Below, piece after piece: positions 45,835 through 57,444 of a DNA stretch of 64,000 nt. This stretch comes from Lyophyllum atratum. Taxonomy: Eukaryota; Basidiomycota; Agaricomycetes; Agaricales; Lyophyllaceae. How positions within the stretch are numbered: the stretch's first letter is position 1; each line of letters starts with the position of its first letter. The DNA lies in assembly GCA_014905825.1 (NCBI GenBank), contig JACGCN010000014.1, positions 744,001 through 808,000 of the forward strand. Reading direction: 5' to 3'. The translations under genes were made by a program, and so were the position numbers. The notes under the pieces were generated by a model. It was not told the DNA's origin. It saw only the letters and a list, made by a program, of their open reading frames with translations, and searched no databases.

Positions 45835-47283
45835 ATGTCTCAATTCCCCGAAGAACCTCTCGACTTGTCGACTGAACAAGGATTCGGATACTTCGCTGGA
45901 TATCCCGGATTACTTCTCAAACAAGGCCGCTATAAGATAGTTAGAAAACTTGGATTTGGGCCTCGATCATCCGTGTGGCTCGTCTCTGATCTGCAGTAAG
46001 CATCGCAAAGTCATACAAGTGGATCTTATTGAAAGACTTTCGTCTTAGGGATGAGGAGGGGGATTACGTGGCTCTGAAAATACTTACAACCCATGCCACC
46101 TCCAAGGAATCTCAGGAACTTCACGTACTGCAATTGACTCGCGGTCGTCGATGCCATTGGATGCCAGCTCTACAAGACCACTTTACAGAGCAAAGCCATC
46201 ATGGGGAACATCAATGCTTCGCATTGAATCTACTTGGCCCTGATCTCGACAAATTCCGACAGACTTCCCCTACCAAATCATTGAGAGTGCATACGGTCCA
46301 AAAAGTGATCGCATGTATTCTGGAGGCACTCGATGACCTCAAACAACGTGGGGTTATCCATGGAGGCACGTTTATTCTTTCCTATAGGTCACGCCTCGGA
46401 AAATCTGACATTACAACAGCTGTCCATGCGGACAATTTCTTATTCTCGGCACCAGAACGAGCTGTTGACATACAGCCTATCCTGGATGCGTCACCACCAT
46501 CTGTTATCCAGGAAGAAGTTATAGTCAATGGGACGAAATACCCAATCGTTCTTTCTGAGCCATTTGCTCACGGACATAAATGGGATGATGACTTTGAAAG
46601 CATCGCCAATTACGGAATCCACTTGGGTAATGCTGGGCATTGTACATCTATTTTTTTGCCTTTTGATTTTTGTCATTTAACGCAACTGTAGCGAGAATGG
46701 TATCAAAGAAAGCGGCCTGGGACACATCCCTTAACCCTTGTCTCCGACCACCGGAGGTTATCCTCGGCATAGAGTATGACACCAAAGTGGACATTTGGAT
46801 GCTAGGCTGCGCTGTAAGTACTTCTGTTGTGTTTCGACCACACCTTCTCATCGATAGCAGACGTATCACCTCCTTACCGGAAAACCACTCTTCCCTGATG
46901 GGCTTACTGAAACTGAACACTTGGCACGTATGTACGCTATTGCCGGGGATGTCTTCAGCACAGCCATGGCTACAAAGTCGAAGCGCCAGAATGAGTTCTT
47001 CAATGCTGTTGGTACGTCTTCTTTACTGATATGACGATGCACCTCACGATCGATCCCTCAATGTTATCAAGGGTACTTCGACCATCCTAGGCCGGATACA
47101 AGTCTGCAAGCAGAATTAGCAGGCACTGGATGCATACCAGAGGAGGACATCCCGGCGATCGTCGAGTTCATTCAAGAATGCTTGAGCTTACATCCTGAAG
47201 AGCGCCCAACTGCTTCAGATCTGATGAGTCACGCGTGGGTGCGCATTGGGTATGCATGCTCTTGTGGGTTTTGTGGCTACTAG
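45835..47283 (+). CDS. SRPK-like (pseudo)kinase copy 4, intact
   Basis: Six exons: 45835-45995, 46049-46365, 46420-46641, 46692-46813, 46861-47011, 47072-47283 (394 residues). Order: MSQFPEEPLDLS, glycine loop LGFGPRSSVWL, lysine in YVALKILTTHA, catalytic-loop equivalent HGAVHADNFLF, CLRPPEVILG, VDIWMLGCA, LLTGKPLFPDG, and C-lobe end RPTASDLMSHAWVRIGYAC. Compared with copy 2, a TAG replaces a Gly codon region so the protein ends eight residues earlier. The GC-AG intron here is 54 nt (46366-46419), a multiple of three without stops, so retention would insert 18 residues in the catalytic loop. HRD and DFG Asp are absent, suggesting a pseudokinase. Confidence 0.82.
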
Positions 47284-49334
47284 GACCGTCACGGACAACG
47301 GTTATTATAGGTGGTCAAGTTTTGATCGTACTTTGTCAATTCGACGGAAGTATCTGCCCAGTCAAACGTATGGCGACTGCATATGACGTTTCCGTTATAA
47401 CGACGACTGAGTTGGGCGGCTTAAGCCATGGTGAATACGAATAGACGTTTCTCGCTACCGATGCTCAGCAGCAAATATGAAAGCTCCGTCACGTAACATG
47501 AGGCGAACAATGGGCACACGCTCTGAGTTGTCTAGCCTTCCGACGTGTGTTCAACATCCGGAGGAAGGTATGCCTCAAGAACGCAAAAGTACTACAAGCT
47601 AATCGTCATTAATGAAGATATGATATATCCGTAACATTCTCCAATATCCCACCTACTAGGGGTTTTTGCGGTGGCCGTGTCCGCAATCTTATAACCATCC
47701 ACCAGTGAAGCCGTCAGCCACCGAAACTTCCGTATTTTGGTTCGATCGATCGGGGCGCGTCGATTACACTACGGCCAATGGATACGAAAGTACTTGGAGA
47801 GAGGAATCTTGCACATGTGCGAGAGTATAGCCAGTGATAGAACAATGTGTCGACCGGATAGGCGTGACTGAGAAGAGTTAATCATAGAGTTCTTGACTTA
47901 GGCGCCAGCCTCATCCCAGATCCGGAAGGTTTGTTCGTAGCATAGATCCGGGTAGGATCCATACGTCGGTGTCAAATTTTCCCGGAACTACCTATTCTGT
48001 ACAGCATGTGCCGCAAGTAAGAATTTAATTACTATGAGATGAGGGAGAGAGACTAACGAAGTCTCACAATGTGAGTACTGAGCAGACAGTGTGATAGAAT
48101 CCTGATATCCGCAAGCCCGCCATTCGAGGAAAGAAAGGTCCCACCTTAATTCGTAAGCTGAGAATTGGTCTTTGCGGCCAGCATGACGTGCTGAATGTAT
48201 GACTACTACTGTCAGTGCTGTCAGTGTACCAGGACTGAGGAGGCAAGCCAGGATCCACCGCATCAGTCACGTTTCCGACATCGCTCGTCCGCCCGTTCCT
48301 CGCCGCTATGCATGTTATGCTGAATTTCGAAGGGAGGGATATTCTGTCGTTGCGAACAATGAACATACCTAACATACGATCCATGTAATAGAACATCTGC
48401 CTTGAGTCGCACTGGGTTTACATGAAAAGGCCTAAGTAATGAGCTCTCTCTCGGGGTAAGTACGAGTAAGTATAATGATGATCTTACGAGTCGGAGCGAC
48501 GACGCATGTAGGATACATCTCGAACCTTACAGTTTGTGGGTCCAGATCCGAGTCTCACCGAGTAGTCGATTCTACAGCCGAAATGAGGTATTCTGTAACA
48601 TCGGAATGGAAGAACTGAGTCAGAGAGTGTTTGTGGGCGTACCGTGGTTGTGCGATCATCGCCGCCACCAGTGGCAACAGTGCTGCTCAGCGCCAATCTA
48701 TCAGGCCATACGTTCTGTCACAACCATCATACACCACATCAGCCCCCACATAAGCTCATGGAAGCGGCTTGATAGGAGGAGCGATCTTCGCGACCAATGC
48801 CTCAGCGTAGCATCTATAGCAGATGTATCACTGGAAGCGGATTCATTTAATTGTTGAAGATCTTACCAGGAAGAGTGAGCTTGGAGTGTGCCCGCTAGAT
48901 TTCATTGCGGCGGTCGCTAGAGTGTTAGATTCTGTAAACGGCTTGAAGTCTAGGACCACCGCGAGATGTGCTCATCACGGGCACCGGGTCCGACATTCGG
49001 CTTGGATGACTGGAAGATAAGTACATAACTCCGGAATGGATGTCCTCAGGCGAGGTCGAAAGTGGGCAGGAATGCGGGGAAGAGTGTCACGGTGGTCACC
49101 AGCAATACCGATGCCCTAGCACTAATACACAGTGACTGTCTTTGCTATGTTCATCGACAATGCGGACAGTACGGTTTTGAGGAGTGGGCCCGCAAATAAA
49201 GTTGACGAAGCGATTGCGAAGCGAATCAAATCCACATCCTAGGGCCTTTATACTAGATACAGTGAGAAATCGTGAACCAAGTAACTACACGAAGAGAAGA
49301 AGGAAAGAGAAGAGAGTATGCAGTCGAAGAAATC

Positions 49335-50333
49335 TTATGACTTTCCCCCTCCCAAGCGAGCTCTGTCGACAGCTGCTCGATCAGCCTTCTGTTTTTTCTT
49401 CGGCTTCTTCTCTCCTCCCGCCTGACTCGCCAAGCCATTCGCTCTGTCGGCAGCTACTCGATCAGCCTTCTCTTGGTCTGCTGCCGCCTTATCTGCTGCC
49501 GCCTTGTCCTTTTTCGCTTTCGCTTTTAGCGCATATCTTGACGGGCCGGCACGATTCGCTCGGGCGTCAGTGAGCGACTGGGGCCTTTTGGCTCCTGGGT
49601 GCTGATCGGGGTACAGATGATGAAAATCACCTTGTTGCATCTCTCCTGTTGCCTTATTGAACCAATTGCTGTAAATAGTCCTCTCCTTTTCATTCTTGAA
49701 GAGGGTCGTGATATGGTTCCTCTCCGTCGCAACGCTCCCGCCTTCGTGTTCAAGGCCACTGGTCATAGAGTACAAGTTAGTGATGATGCTACAAGCGAGA
49801 AGCCGCGAGAATGAATACGCACGCTACTATCGCCGTGTGCACTCCATTTATCTTCATCTCCTGTTTTACGATTCGGCTATGGTAATTCTTTGCTGCCTTC
49901 CGATTCTTGCCGTGCAGACCCAGTCTATCGAGCGTCTCCCTTGCAGCTTCACCAAATGTGACTTTTGCTTTCTCGCGTTCTGCGGCAGCGTTCTTCTTTC
50001 CCTGCTCCGCTTTTTTTGCCTTATTGACTTTCTTGGCATCTTTCTTGGCTTGCTGTTTCGCAAAGGTTTCCGCATGGATTTTTGTAAAATCCTCGACAGT
50101 GAAGTCAAATGCGCGGGGGGCGGGATCCTGATCGCGATGTGTGTACGGTGATGCATCATGATTTGAGCTGCTATATCGGTCCGTCTGTCAGTTGTACCAT
50201 GACTAGGAGAGGCATGAACCACGAACTCGCACAGCGCCGAACTACGACTCAGAACTTGCGAAGATGGGATCGGGAAAGTAGAGACGACCGCCAGCAAGCT
50301 GGCCGCAATCAATCCGAAGGGGGCGAGGCGCAT
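49335..50333 (-). CDS. Secreted Lys/Ala-rich protein of unknown function
   Basis: Three exons: 50227-50333, 49823-50170, 49335-49758 (292 residues). Signal peptide MRLAPFGLIAASLLAVVST, then a strongly charged helical protein: TKIHAETFAKQQAKKDAKK, a middle part with GRHGK-like basic stretches (LDRLGLHGKNRKAAKNYHSR), an aromatic segment TIYSNWFNKATGEMQQGDFH, and a tail of KADRAA-type repeats ending RLGGGKS. I cannot name a family. Introns have CTGAC/CTAAC branch points; the first donor is GTTCGT. A truncated copy of its 3' end sits at 5295-5381. Confidence 0.7.
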
Positions 50334-52239
50334 CGGGAGAACTGAGTTTTACGAGTGATGAAAAGGTGACGGTGGATATCGGTGGTGTCCTGCACTTGAA
50401 ATTGGGGAAGAAGAGACCAGCTCTGGTTTCCAACTATGGTCGCGGCCGTCCTTTTAACAGACCGGTGGCGAATGTTTGCCATATTGGAACTTGTGGCGTT
50501 GAAGGCGTTAACGTTGCATCAAGCCGACAAACATGCATTTCGTCTCATATCAGATCCCCTACTAGCTTCACGCCAAGTCTTGGCGACATCTACCTGCCAT
50601 CTGAACAGGGAATGACGATGGGCGCTGATTTGGAACGTCCTCCCGTACATACTATCAGGGTCATCGCGGTATCACGTATCGTCTCGTTCCCTGGATTAGA
50701 GCAGTGTATCAGTGGTGGATCCACAGATAGAGCGATATTATCTAGCGTTATGCGAACTTGTAATACAGGTCCTCATTGACTCCTATGGCCACTCTTCCAC
50801 GACTTCCATGCTTCATCATCCCGCCGTCGGTTCGTTTTCCCCTTCCGTCTGCAGAGGTCTCGATGCTCCGAAGCCTGAAGGTGTACTCGCTTGCGAATCC
50901 CGTCATCATCTCAACTACCAAAAGTGTCAATCAGTCACACCAGGTTGTGTGCGCAGGCCGAGTCTTAACATCACCAACGTAGCTATGTGGGCGGGCCCAG
51001 CGCCTAAGAGACAGCTAGCCGAGAGATGGACACGGCGATGGGCGTCGATCCAGAAGGACACTTTCACGAGGCTGAAAGGATCTTGCTGCATCCGGCGCCA
51101 AAGAGGTGGGAACACAAGAAAAGGGCTTATCCATATATCAGGTCGCTAAAATCAGGTATCTACAGCAGATGCATTACTGGACACAGATTCGTTGAATTGT
51201 GAGAGACCTTACCAGGAATAATGAAGTGTGCCCAGCTAAACCCGGTAGAGTGCTAGACCCCGTGGATGGCTTGAGCCTTGAATCACCGCAAGATATGCTC
51301 GTCACAGATACCTCTTTGACTACTGCACAGAACAGGCTTCTGGAATCCGCGGAGCCACCAGTAGTAGTGCGTATAAGAGCTTACTATGGAATTTTGTTAC
51401 ACGAAATGGGGCAGCCAGAGAGCTGAACGATTGAAATTGTTGTTATCTAGCTCCCGAGTCAATAGCAAAGGCATCATTGTACGTTTGACGAAGGTTTCAG
51501 TACGAGAAACAGCCAAGATTAAAGACATGGACGGGTAACCGTCGAGAATTTAGAAGCTAGAATCCCCGGAATAGTACAGTTTTCTGTCCTGGGGCTTTGG
51601 TTTGTTAGGGTCCAACATAGGGATTGGAACGCAAGGAACACCGGAAAGGATGTCCTCGGGCGAGGTCGAAAGCGGGCAGCGATTGCGGGGAAGAAAGTCA
51701 CGGTGGTCACTGCCAGTGCGATTAGCACAAACCACGATGTTTGACAAGAGCCAGATCAACAAATTTCATGACGGGCCGCGGGTTGCTCCTCCGTCTCGGC
51801 CTTTCGACCTCATACGCGAAAACCTCAGGAAGATCAACGCTTTGCCCATTCATGAATAGTCAGCTGCTATTCGATCAAGAGGCATTCGAAGGAACGTCTC
51901 TGCTGCAAGGATTGCAGCTTTTCCGCCCTGTCCAGGTCCATAAATGATATTCATATTTCAGAGCCAGTGACACTGACAGCCGTTGAATCAGTTTTCCCAG
52001 TTTTTCACTTGCAAACGTGTTGCGGTTTGACATCGCACGGCGTTCAGAGGACCCAAATGGTACGCCACGCCACATGCTGTTTCATGGAATAATCTAAACT
52101 TGCTCAGTTGACTTAGGTATTCAACGCATCTTGACAATGACACGACCCGGGGGCGACTACCGCGTTTATAAAGCCAGGCATGCCATTCGCGAAACCACGA
52201 CGCCAACGTACAAGCTGCGAAAATTGCAACAGAGAAGGG
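50334..52239. other. Rearranged intergenic region with a third partial repeat copy
   Basis: 51170-51310 resembles 48830-48980 and 51640-51725 resembles 49030-49110, in the same orientation, separated by extra sequence. A 145-codon frame at 50712-51149 (plus) lies across this block and has no recognised relative. No gene is supported. Confidence 0.5.
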
Positions 52240-53080
52240 TGCTTACGGTTTATCGTGTACGGTGACATGAAGATCGCGAAGGATCCCGAGCCAATGTGAG
52301 CGTCGGCACTTCAAGACGAAGTTCCAATGGATGCAAACGTACCTGCGGAAGGAGGTGTTCCAGCCAGACAGGCAGGGGCAGCAGTCGGGGCGGAAGGGAA
52401 GGAGGAGGATGCGAATGTGGTCGAAATCGAAAGGGCCTGAAAAGAATGGCGCTCTGGGAACTATCCTCCAGACTGGGTGTTCTATCATACCCATGTTCTA
52501 TCATACCCACCAAATCACGGACCCCCTCTTCGTGAGTGTTTCATGCTTATCCCTCTCCCCCCACTCACGCATTTCACAGGCTGCGGAGCAGTTCTACGTG
52601 TCCATCTCACGGTGCCGCGAATCTACGCAATGACATGGTCTACCCAACCGCCGATGACGCCAAAGGAGGCTCCGCGAGACTCAGCATCGACCACAGCGTT
52701 GTCGCCGACCTCAAGAACATCGAAAACCCGTCCAGCAGGACCACGCCACGAGCGACAGCCCCGCCTCGCGCAAATCAACAACCGACATCACCCTCGAAAC
52801 CTAGTTCGCCACCCTCCCCCATCCCCTTCCACACTAGTTCGGTGATGAATTCGCTGCATCAACCAGTGTGTCCTCCATGTACGACATGTGGATCACCAAG
52901 GCGCACGGCGCCCACCTCAAGATCAATTACTTCTGGCCGATCATCCAACTCTCCGAGCAAACCACACACTTGATGGCTGTGTGCTCCGCACCCACCGCCC
53001 GGTGGATACCGTTCCCCAATGTGGGTTCGACGCTGCGCAGGTATCATTTTTATGATCAATGGCTTCACACAGGGTGATCA
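52240..53080 (+). other. Unresolved coding remnants
   Basis: Several neighbouring frames look protein-like (for example KFQWMQTYLRKEVFQPD near 52320 and YDMWITKAHGAHLKINYFWP near 52880) but no splice pattern joins them, and I do not recognise a family. A 17-bp tandem (TGTTCTATCATACCCA) is duplicated at 52476-52509. Possibly one decayed gene. Confidence 0.3.
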
Positions 53081-53490
53081 ACTTGTTCTAATGGGCGACT
53101 GTGAGTGGAGACCCGGTTGAGTTATTTATGGAAACTGACACTCGTAAGTTTCACAGCTGTTATGACTGGCGGGCTATGCCGCGGGATTATGACAGTCACC
53201 TAGCCTAACAGCGTGTCGAAGCTGGTTCAACTGGGGATTCAGGGTTCAACCGTCCACACATGTGCACTGTGGGGGCAGCAGTCTAAGAGAGACACGTGCC
53301 AACAGAAGTTGCCACCATTGTGTGTCCATACACCAACACTGATTAGATCGCAACGGTAGAGGTGCTCGAAATTGGTTGCATCTTGTCATAGCCCAGACGA
53401 GCTTTGCAAACGACTGAATTTTTGTTTGTATAGAGGGAAGAAGCGACGCATAGATGATCTACATAGCATAGTCAAGAAAAATCCTGAACC
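53081..53490. other. Intergenic, no gene seen
   Basis: 3' flank of the iminopeptidase-like gene; no supported frame or repeat. Confidence 0.5.
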
Positions 53491-54441
53491 TCATTGACCT
53501 TCCTTGACTTCTAACTTCAGAAAGTCACTGATAAGCTGCATGTAGCGATCCCTCTCCTCAAAGAAAGGAGTGTGACTTGAGTTCTCTAACGTAACCCATT
53601 TCACCTTCTGAATCCCATCGAAGAAAGGCTTGACAACGAAGTCCTGTGAAATGTCCTTACGGCCGTTGATCACAAACGTGGGCACCCGGATGAGGGAAAG
53701 ACGATCAATGATGGACCAATCCTTCAGAATACTACAAACGGACAATAAATAGTGTCAGCATTGAACATCAGTGTGAGAGGTCACGTACGGTGCAGCAGCG
53801 ACGGTTGGATCACCATCAGGTCCGAATACTTGTTGCATAGTATAGTAATACGAATCGGGGAACGGCTTGACCGTGCAACCATAAACCGCATGGAACTCTT
53901 GGAGCGCGGCCCAGAACTTGGCTGAGTCCTTCATGCCAGATGCCAACCCTTCCTGCACCGAGTCTGGGAACGTCTGCATCAGCTGCATATTGGACTTGTT
54001 CCACAACGCGGCGGACGCGAGAGAGTCGGACAAGATCAGGTTCTTCAAGCCCTTGGGCTGCCTGCGGACTTCGAACTCGGAGGCCAGAATTCCACCCCAA
54101 GAGTGGCCAGCAAGGTTAAACGCGTCTTGAATAGAGAAGTGATTGGTGAGGTTGATGAGCTCATCAATGAATAGATCCACGGTCCAAAATGTAGGCGGCT
54201 TGTCCTTGAGATGGGTGGAGAGCCCATTGCCCAGTTGGTCATAGAGGATGACGGCGGTGCCGAATTTGGCGGAGAGGTCGGAGAAAGGGACAAGGTAGTC
54301 ATGAACGAGCCCTGGCCCGCCGTGAAGGACGACGAGCGGAGGCCCAGCGCTCTTGAGATCACCAAAGAGTTTGTAGTACGTTTGGAATGTCTCTCCCTGA
54401 TATCCGAAGTCGATCTTTCCGTCCTTGAAGGTAGTGGACAT
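53491..54441 (-). CDS. Proline iminopeptidase-like alpha/beta hydrolase (peptidase S33)
   Basis: Two exons: 53789-54441 and 53491-53731 (297 residues). Releases N-terminal proline or hydrolyses amino-acid amides in this family. Motifs: oxyanion loop VVLHGGPGLVHDYL, YDQLGNGLS, nucleophile elbow LAGHSWGGILASEF, acid residue in VINGRKD and catalytic His in ENSSHTPFFEE. The start MSTTFKDGKIDFG is preferred from the usual family length; the frame is open 25 codons upstream to an ATG at 54516 with an Arg/Ser-rich leader that could be a mitochondrial signal. Confidence 0.9.
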
Positions 54442-55429
54442 AGTGACAGCAATCGAATGAGATCTGGAAAGCAAGTTGGAGACGGACGTAAATCCTCGAT
54501 GAAAGCCGCGTAGCATACCTGGTAAGATTCTGTGAATGATTTGGCTGATGTATCCAATTCTCTGTGCTGATATGGAGGACTGAATAGATAAAGTCGAGCA
54601 GGGCAGTTCGTGTGATGAGGAGCAGAGGGAAGATCCAAGTTCGGGCTGATTGGTGGCATCATGTTTGAAAGTAGTCTATACCGAAAAGTCCACAGCACCG
54701 ATTAAGGCAGCTGACACAGGTCGCCCATAGTCCAAGGTTATCAGTGGGCGTCGTAATTAAACACGCGTGCATGGTAGAGATATGATCCAGAGAAGCAACG
54801 CCCACAAGTTGCAGCAGCGGCTGCAGCGCCTCGGGCTGCCTCGGACTTCTTGACCTAAGGGATATGGATGTAAATCTGTTTCAACTTTCTGATCTGATAT
54901 CAGCCTGATAGGTATGTCGAGTTGAAATCCTGGCTGATACTGGCACCTGATGTGGCACCGTATATGTAACATCGCATCGCATGTAGCGTTAGTCCCATAA
55001 CGCTCTTCTGACTTAAACCCGGCACTTACCATCCAATCAGACTGTCAAAGCAAGTTTTGTTTACGGGTCTTGGTAAGCTTGGGATTAACACTAGCTATCG
55101 TTAACGGCAGTCATGAAGCAACTAGTCTGGGTGCACCCAAGTTGAAGGAAGTTGGCAATGGAAATGATGAAAAGCGGAGACATGACACGTGATCATGACG
55201 CGGCCAGCGCGTGCCAGTTGAAGTTGAACGTTGAACCGCTGTTGTCCTCGCCTCCTCGTTCAAGTACCTCTCGATGGCAAGCTGGTCATAATGCCCCGCA
55301 ATGGTGCAAGCTCTTTGTGAATCTATAAATCTGTTATATCGCTACATTCGCCCGTCTCTTTTCAGCAGGATCATACCCCCCAGGATCATACCCCCCAACA
55401 GTCTGAACAAACTTGAACGACACCACAGG
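54442..55429. other. Divergent intergenic region, no gene seen
   Basis: Nearly 1 kb between two divergent genes. Only short frames; a duplicated CAGGATCATACCCCCCA sits at 55366-55398 just before the exonuclease start. Confidence 0.5.
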
Positions 55430-56596
55430 ATGATAATGAGCTCATCCAAGGTTCTAACTGCGCTCCATACTCTCGCATCAAAGAAAGCTGCTTTGGAAGA
55501 TGATTCCGACAGCGATATCGAGGTCGTTGGACAGTTTCCAGTCCAACAGGATCTGAAGAGCAAGAATAAAGGAAAGGAGAAGAGTACGAGGCCGAGCGCC
55601 GAACCTAATTCACCACGTCCAGCCGTGCGTGCCAATCTTTCTTTCTTTCGCTACAACATTATTAAACAACAATGGCACTGGCAGCCTTCATCCCCTCTGC
55701 CTCCAACAGCACCGTGATCGCGAGCGTGATGAACATTCAAAAGCATCACCTAATATCACTCACGGAAACCGTACAATCCCTCCCGTCTCCGCACACATGG
55801 AGGCCCCACCCGCTTCTAAAAGAACCATTACTACTGCCACTACCACCACCGCACGCAGCGCGGCCGTAGCTCCAAGATCAACGGTCCCCCGCCCATCAAA
55901 ACCCGAGCCCGTTCTTGACCACCCCATATACTCATACAAAGACTACACGAACCCCAAACCCTACCTTGTCTACACCGTCGACGAGTCCGAGGCCGATGAC
56001 CTGGTCGACGGCCTGAAAGCAGGGCCGCTGGCGCTGGACATGGAATGGAGGGTGCTCTTCCTGCGGCGCGGTGGTGGGGGTGCCAGTGGTGGAGGAAGTA
56101 AAGGACCACGAGGAGAACAAAGAGAAAGAGAAGCCAGAGATGCGCCCGCAGTACCTACGGGCCTACCGATACTGGCACGAGCGAGACATGCCGATGGAGC
56201 GCATGTGTCGGGAGCTGAGCTTGAAGGGACGAGTGGCGGGGGTGCTGGGGGTGGCTGGGGAGGGCTTGAAGGTTGGGACTGTTATGTGCGTTTGCGATCT
56301 CACCTTCCCTCATGTCCTTTTCGTATGCCTTTTGCTTTTGGGATCGTGGTCGTGATTGGGATATCAGCTGATACGAAGTAATCACCCACAGAACATATAT
56401 CGTGAGCGCCTTACAAGCAGATCCGACGCTGCCATTCGACATGCGGAAGTTGAGGGAGCTGGTGCAGATGGATGCGGCGTCATGGGTGAGGCATCGGGAG
56501 TGGATATTGAGTGTGTGGGCGCAGGGGTTGGGCGTTCAGGCGAAGGCGAAGGCGAAGGCGGGAAATGGAGATGGGGACGGACATCAGGGACGGTGA
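55430..56596 (+). pseudogene. 3'-5' exonuclease (Werner/RNase D-type) gene with internal deletion
   Basis: Start MIMSSSKVLTALHTLASKK with an acidic patch DDSDSDIEVVGQF; intron about 55624-55714; then IYSYKDYTNPKPYLVYTVDE and the exonuclease motif I segment AGPLALDMEWRVLFLRR (the D-x-E pair). Directly after this the frame changes and the sequence jumps to what is normally the C-terminal region: MRPQYLRAYRYWHERDMPME, RMCRELSLKGR, then after an intron ALQADPTLPFDMRKLRELVQ and RHREWIL. Motifs II and III of the DEDD site are missing, so an internal segment of about 150 codons seems deleted with a frame break near 56070. Non-functional as a nuclease. Confidence 0.65.
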
Positions 56597-57444
56597 ATTG
56601 ACTCTACTGGTAGAGTGCAATCGTCTCGATTTATCTTTCATTTATGCATGTAGTCTTGGACGTTGTTGTATGTATCATGTATGTACCAGGAGGATATACC
56701 TGAGTACCGGAATGAGGCATATGGCATAGTACGGATGATTGGAGTATCGGTACAGTATAGTGTCCAATGTACTTAGTTGCTCGACTGCAGCGGCACCCGG
56801 ACGTCCGATCGACACAGGGACCATGTTGACTTTGACATGGCTGAATGTGCTCACTGCGCACCGCTATCACCTGGGGCAGGTGTCACTATCTGCATGAACC
56901 ACTCTAATAACGATTCCTAATTATTTTTATGTGTCTGTCGCATACATACGCGTGCCCGAGGTGTATGCGGGAGACCTTCAACCGAGACTTGCAATTCAAA
57001 TACGGGCACGCGATCTCGGCGTCCGTCGACATCCAATCATTGGGATGGCCATGGGTCGCCAACTTATGATAGGACAGTAAGAGTATATACGCGAGACTAC
57101 CTGCCCTAAAGCGAGGTCACATGCCTCATCTGATGTTGACACGGGTCCACGGGTCCATCGTTTGGCCAGCACGTTCCGCAACCAACATCTCCTCCCCCCC
57201 ATTGTCTGCCGGGTGAACAGTTGTGAGTGAACATTGTCTATAGTGCTCTGTTTATTTCTCAGGCTGCAACTATATCCCCGTAGTAGCCGGACTGTCCACA
57301 GACTTCGTCCGAAATTTATCCAGGCTTCTAATCATACGGTTGGAAAGTGGCCAGGCAAGTTCAAGGTCCGCCATTCGACGGCCCATTGTTCTCCAATAAC
57401 TTATAAGCTGAGCTTCACTCAGTGCTCCAGGTAAGATATTCATC
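56597..57444. other. Intergenic, no gene seen
   Basis: About 850 bp with no supported frame; right end is the FunK1 promoter. Confidence 0.5.

Larger units (their letters stand above)
45150..49440. repeat. Right arm of the large inverted duplication
   Basis: Reverse complement of 850-5615 in diverged form. It carries kinase copy 4, the hairpin segment (45250-45660) and 1.8 kb of gene-free sequence (47284-49090) matching 850-2780. A further direct partial copy of its distal end, about 48830-49110, is found at about 51170-51725 with a ~330-bp insertion. I see no gene in 47284-49090. Confidence 0.85.

Noticed and set aside
46366..46419. Continuous reading of kinase copy 4 through the catalytic loop without an intron
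   Set aside because: The three other copies have 55 nt here and would be frameshifted, so the GC-AG intron is the consistent model; retention is kept only as a possible isoform.
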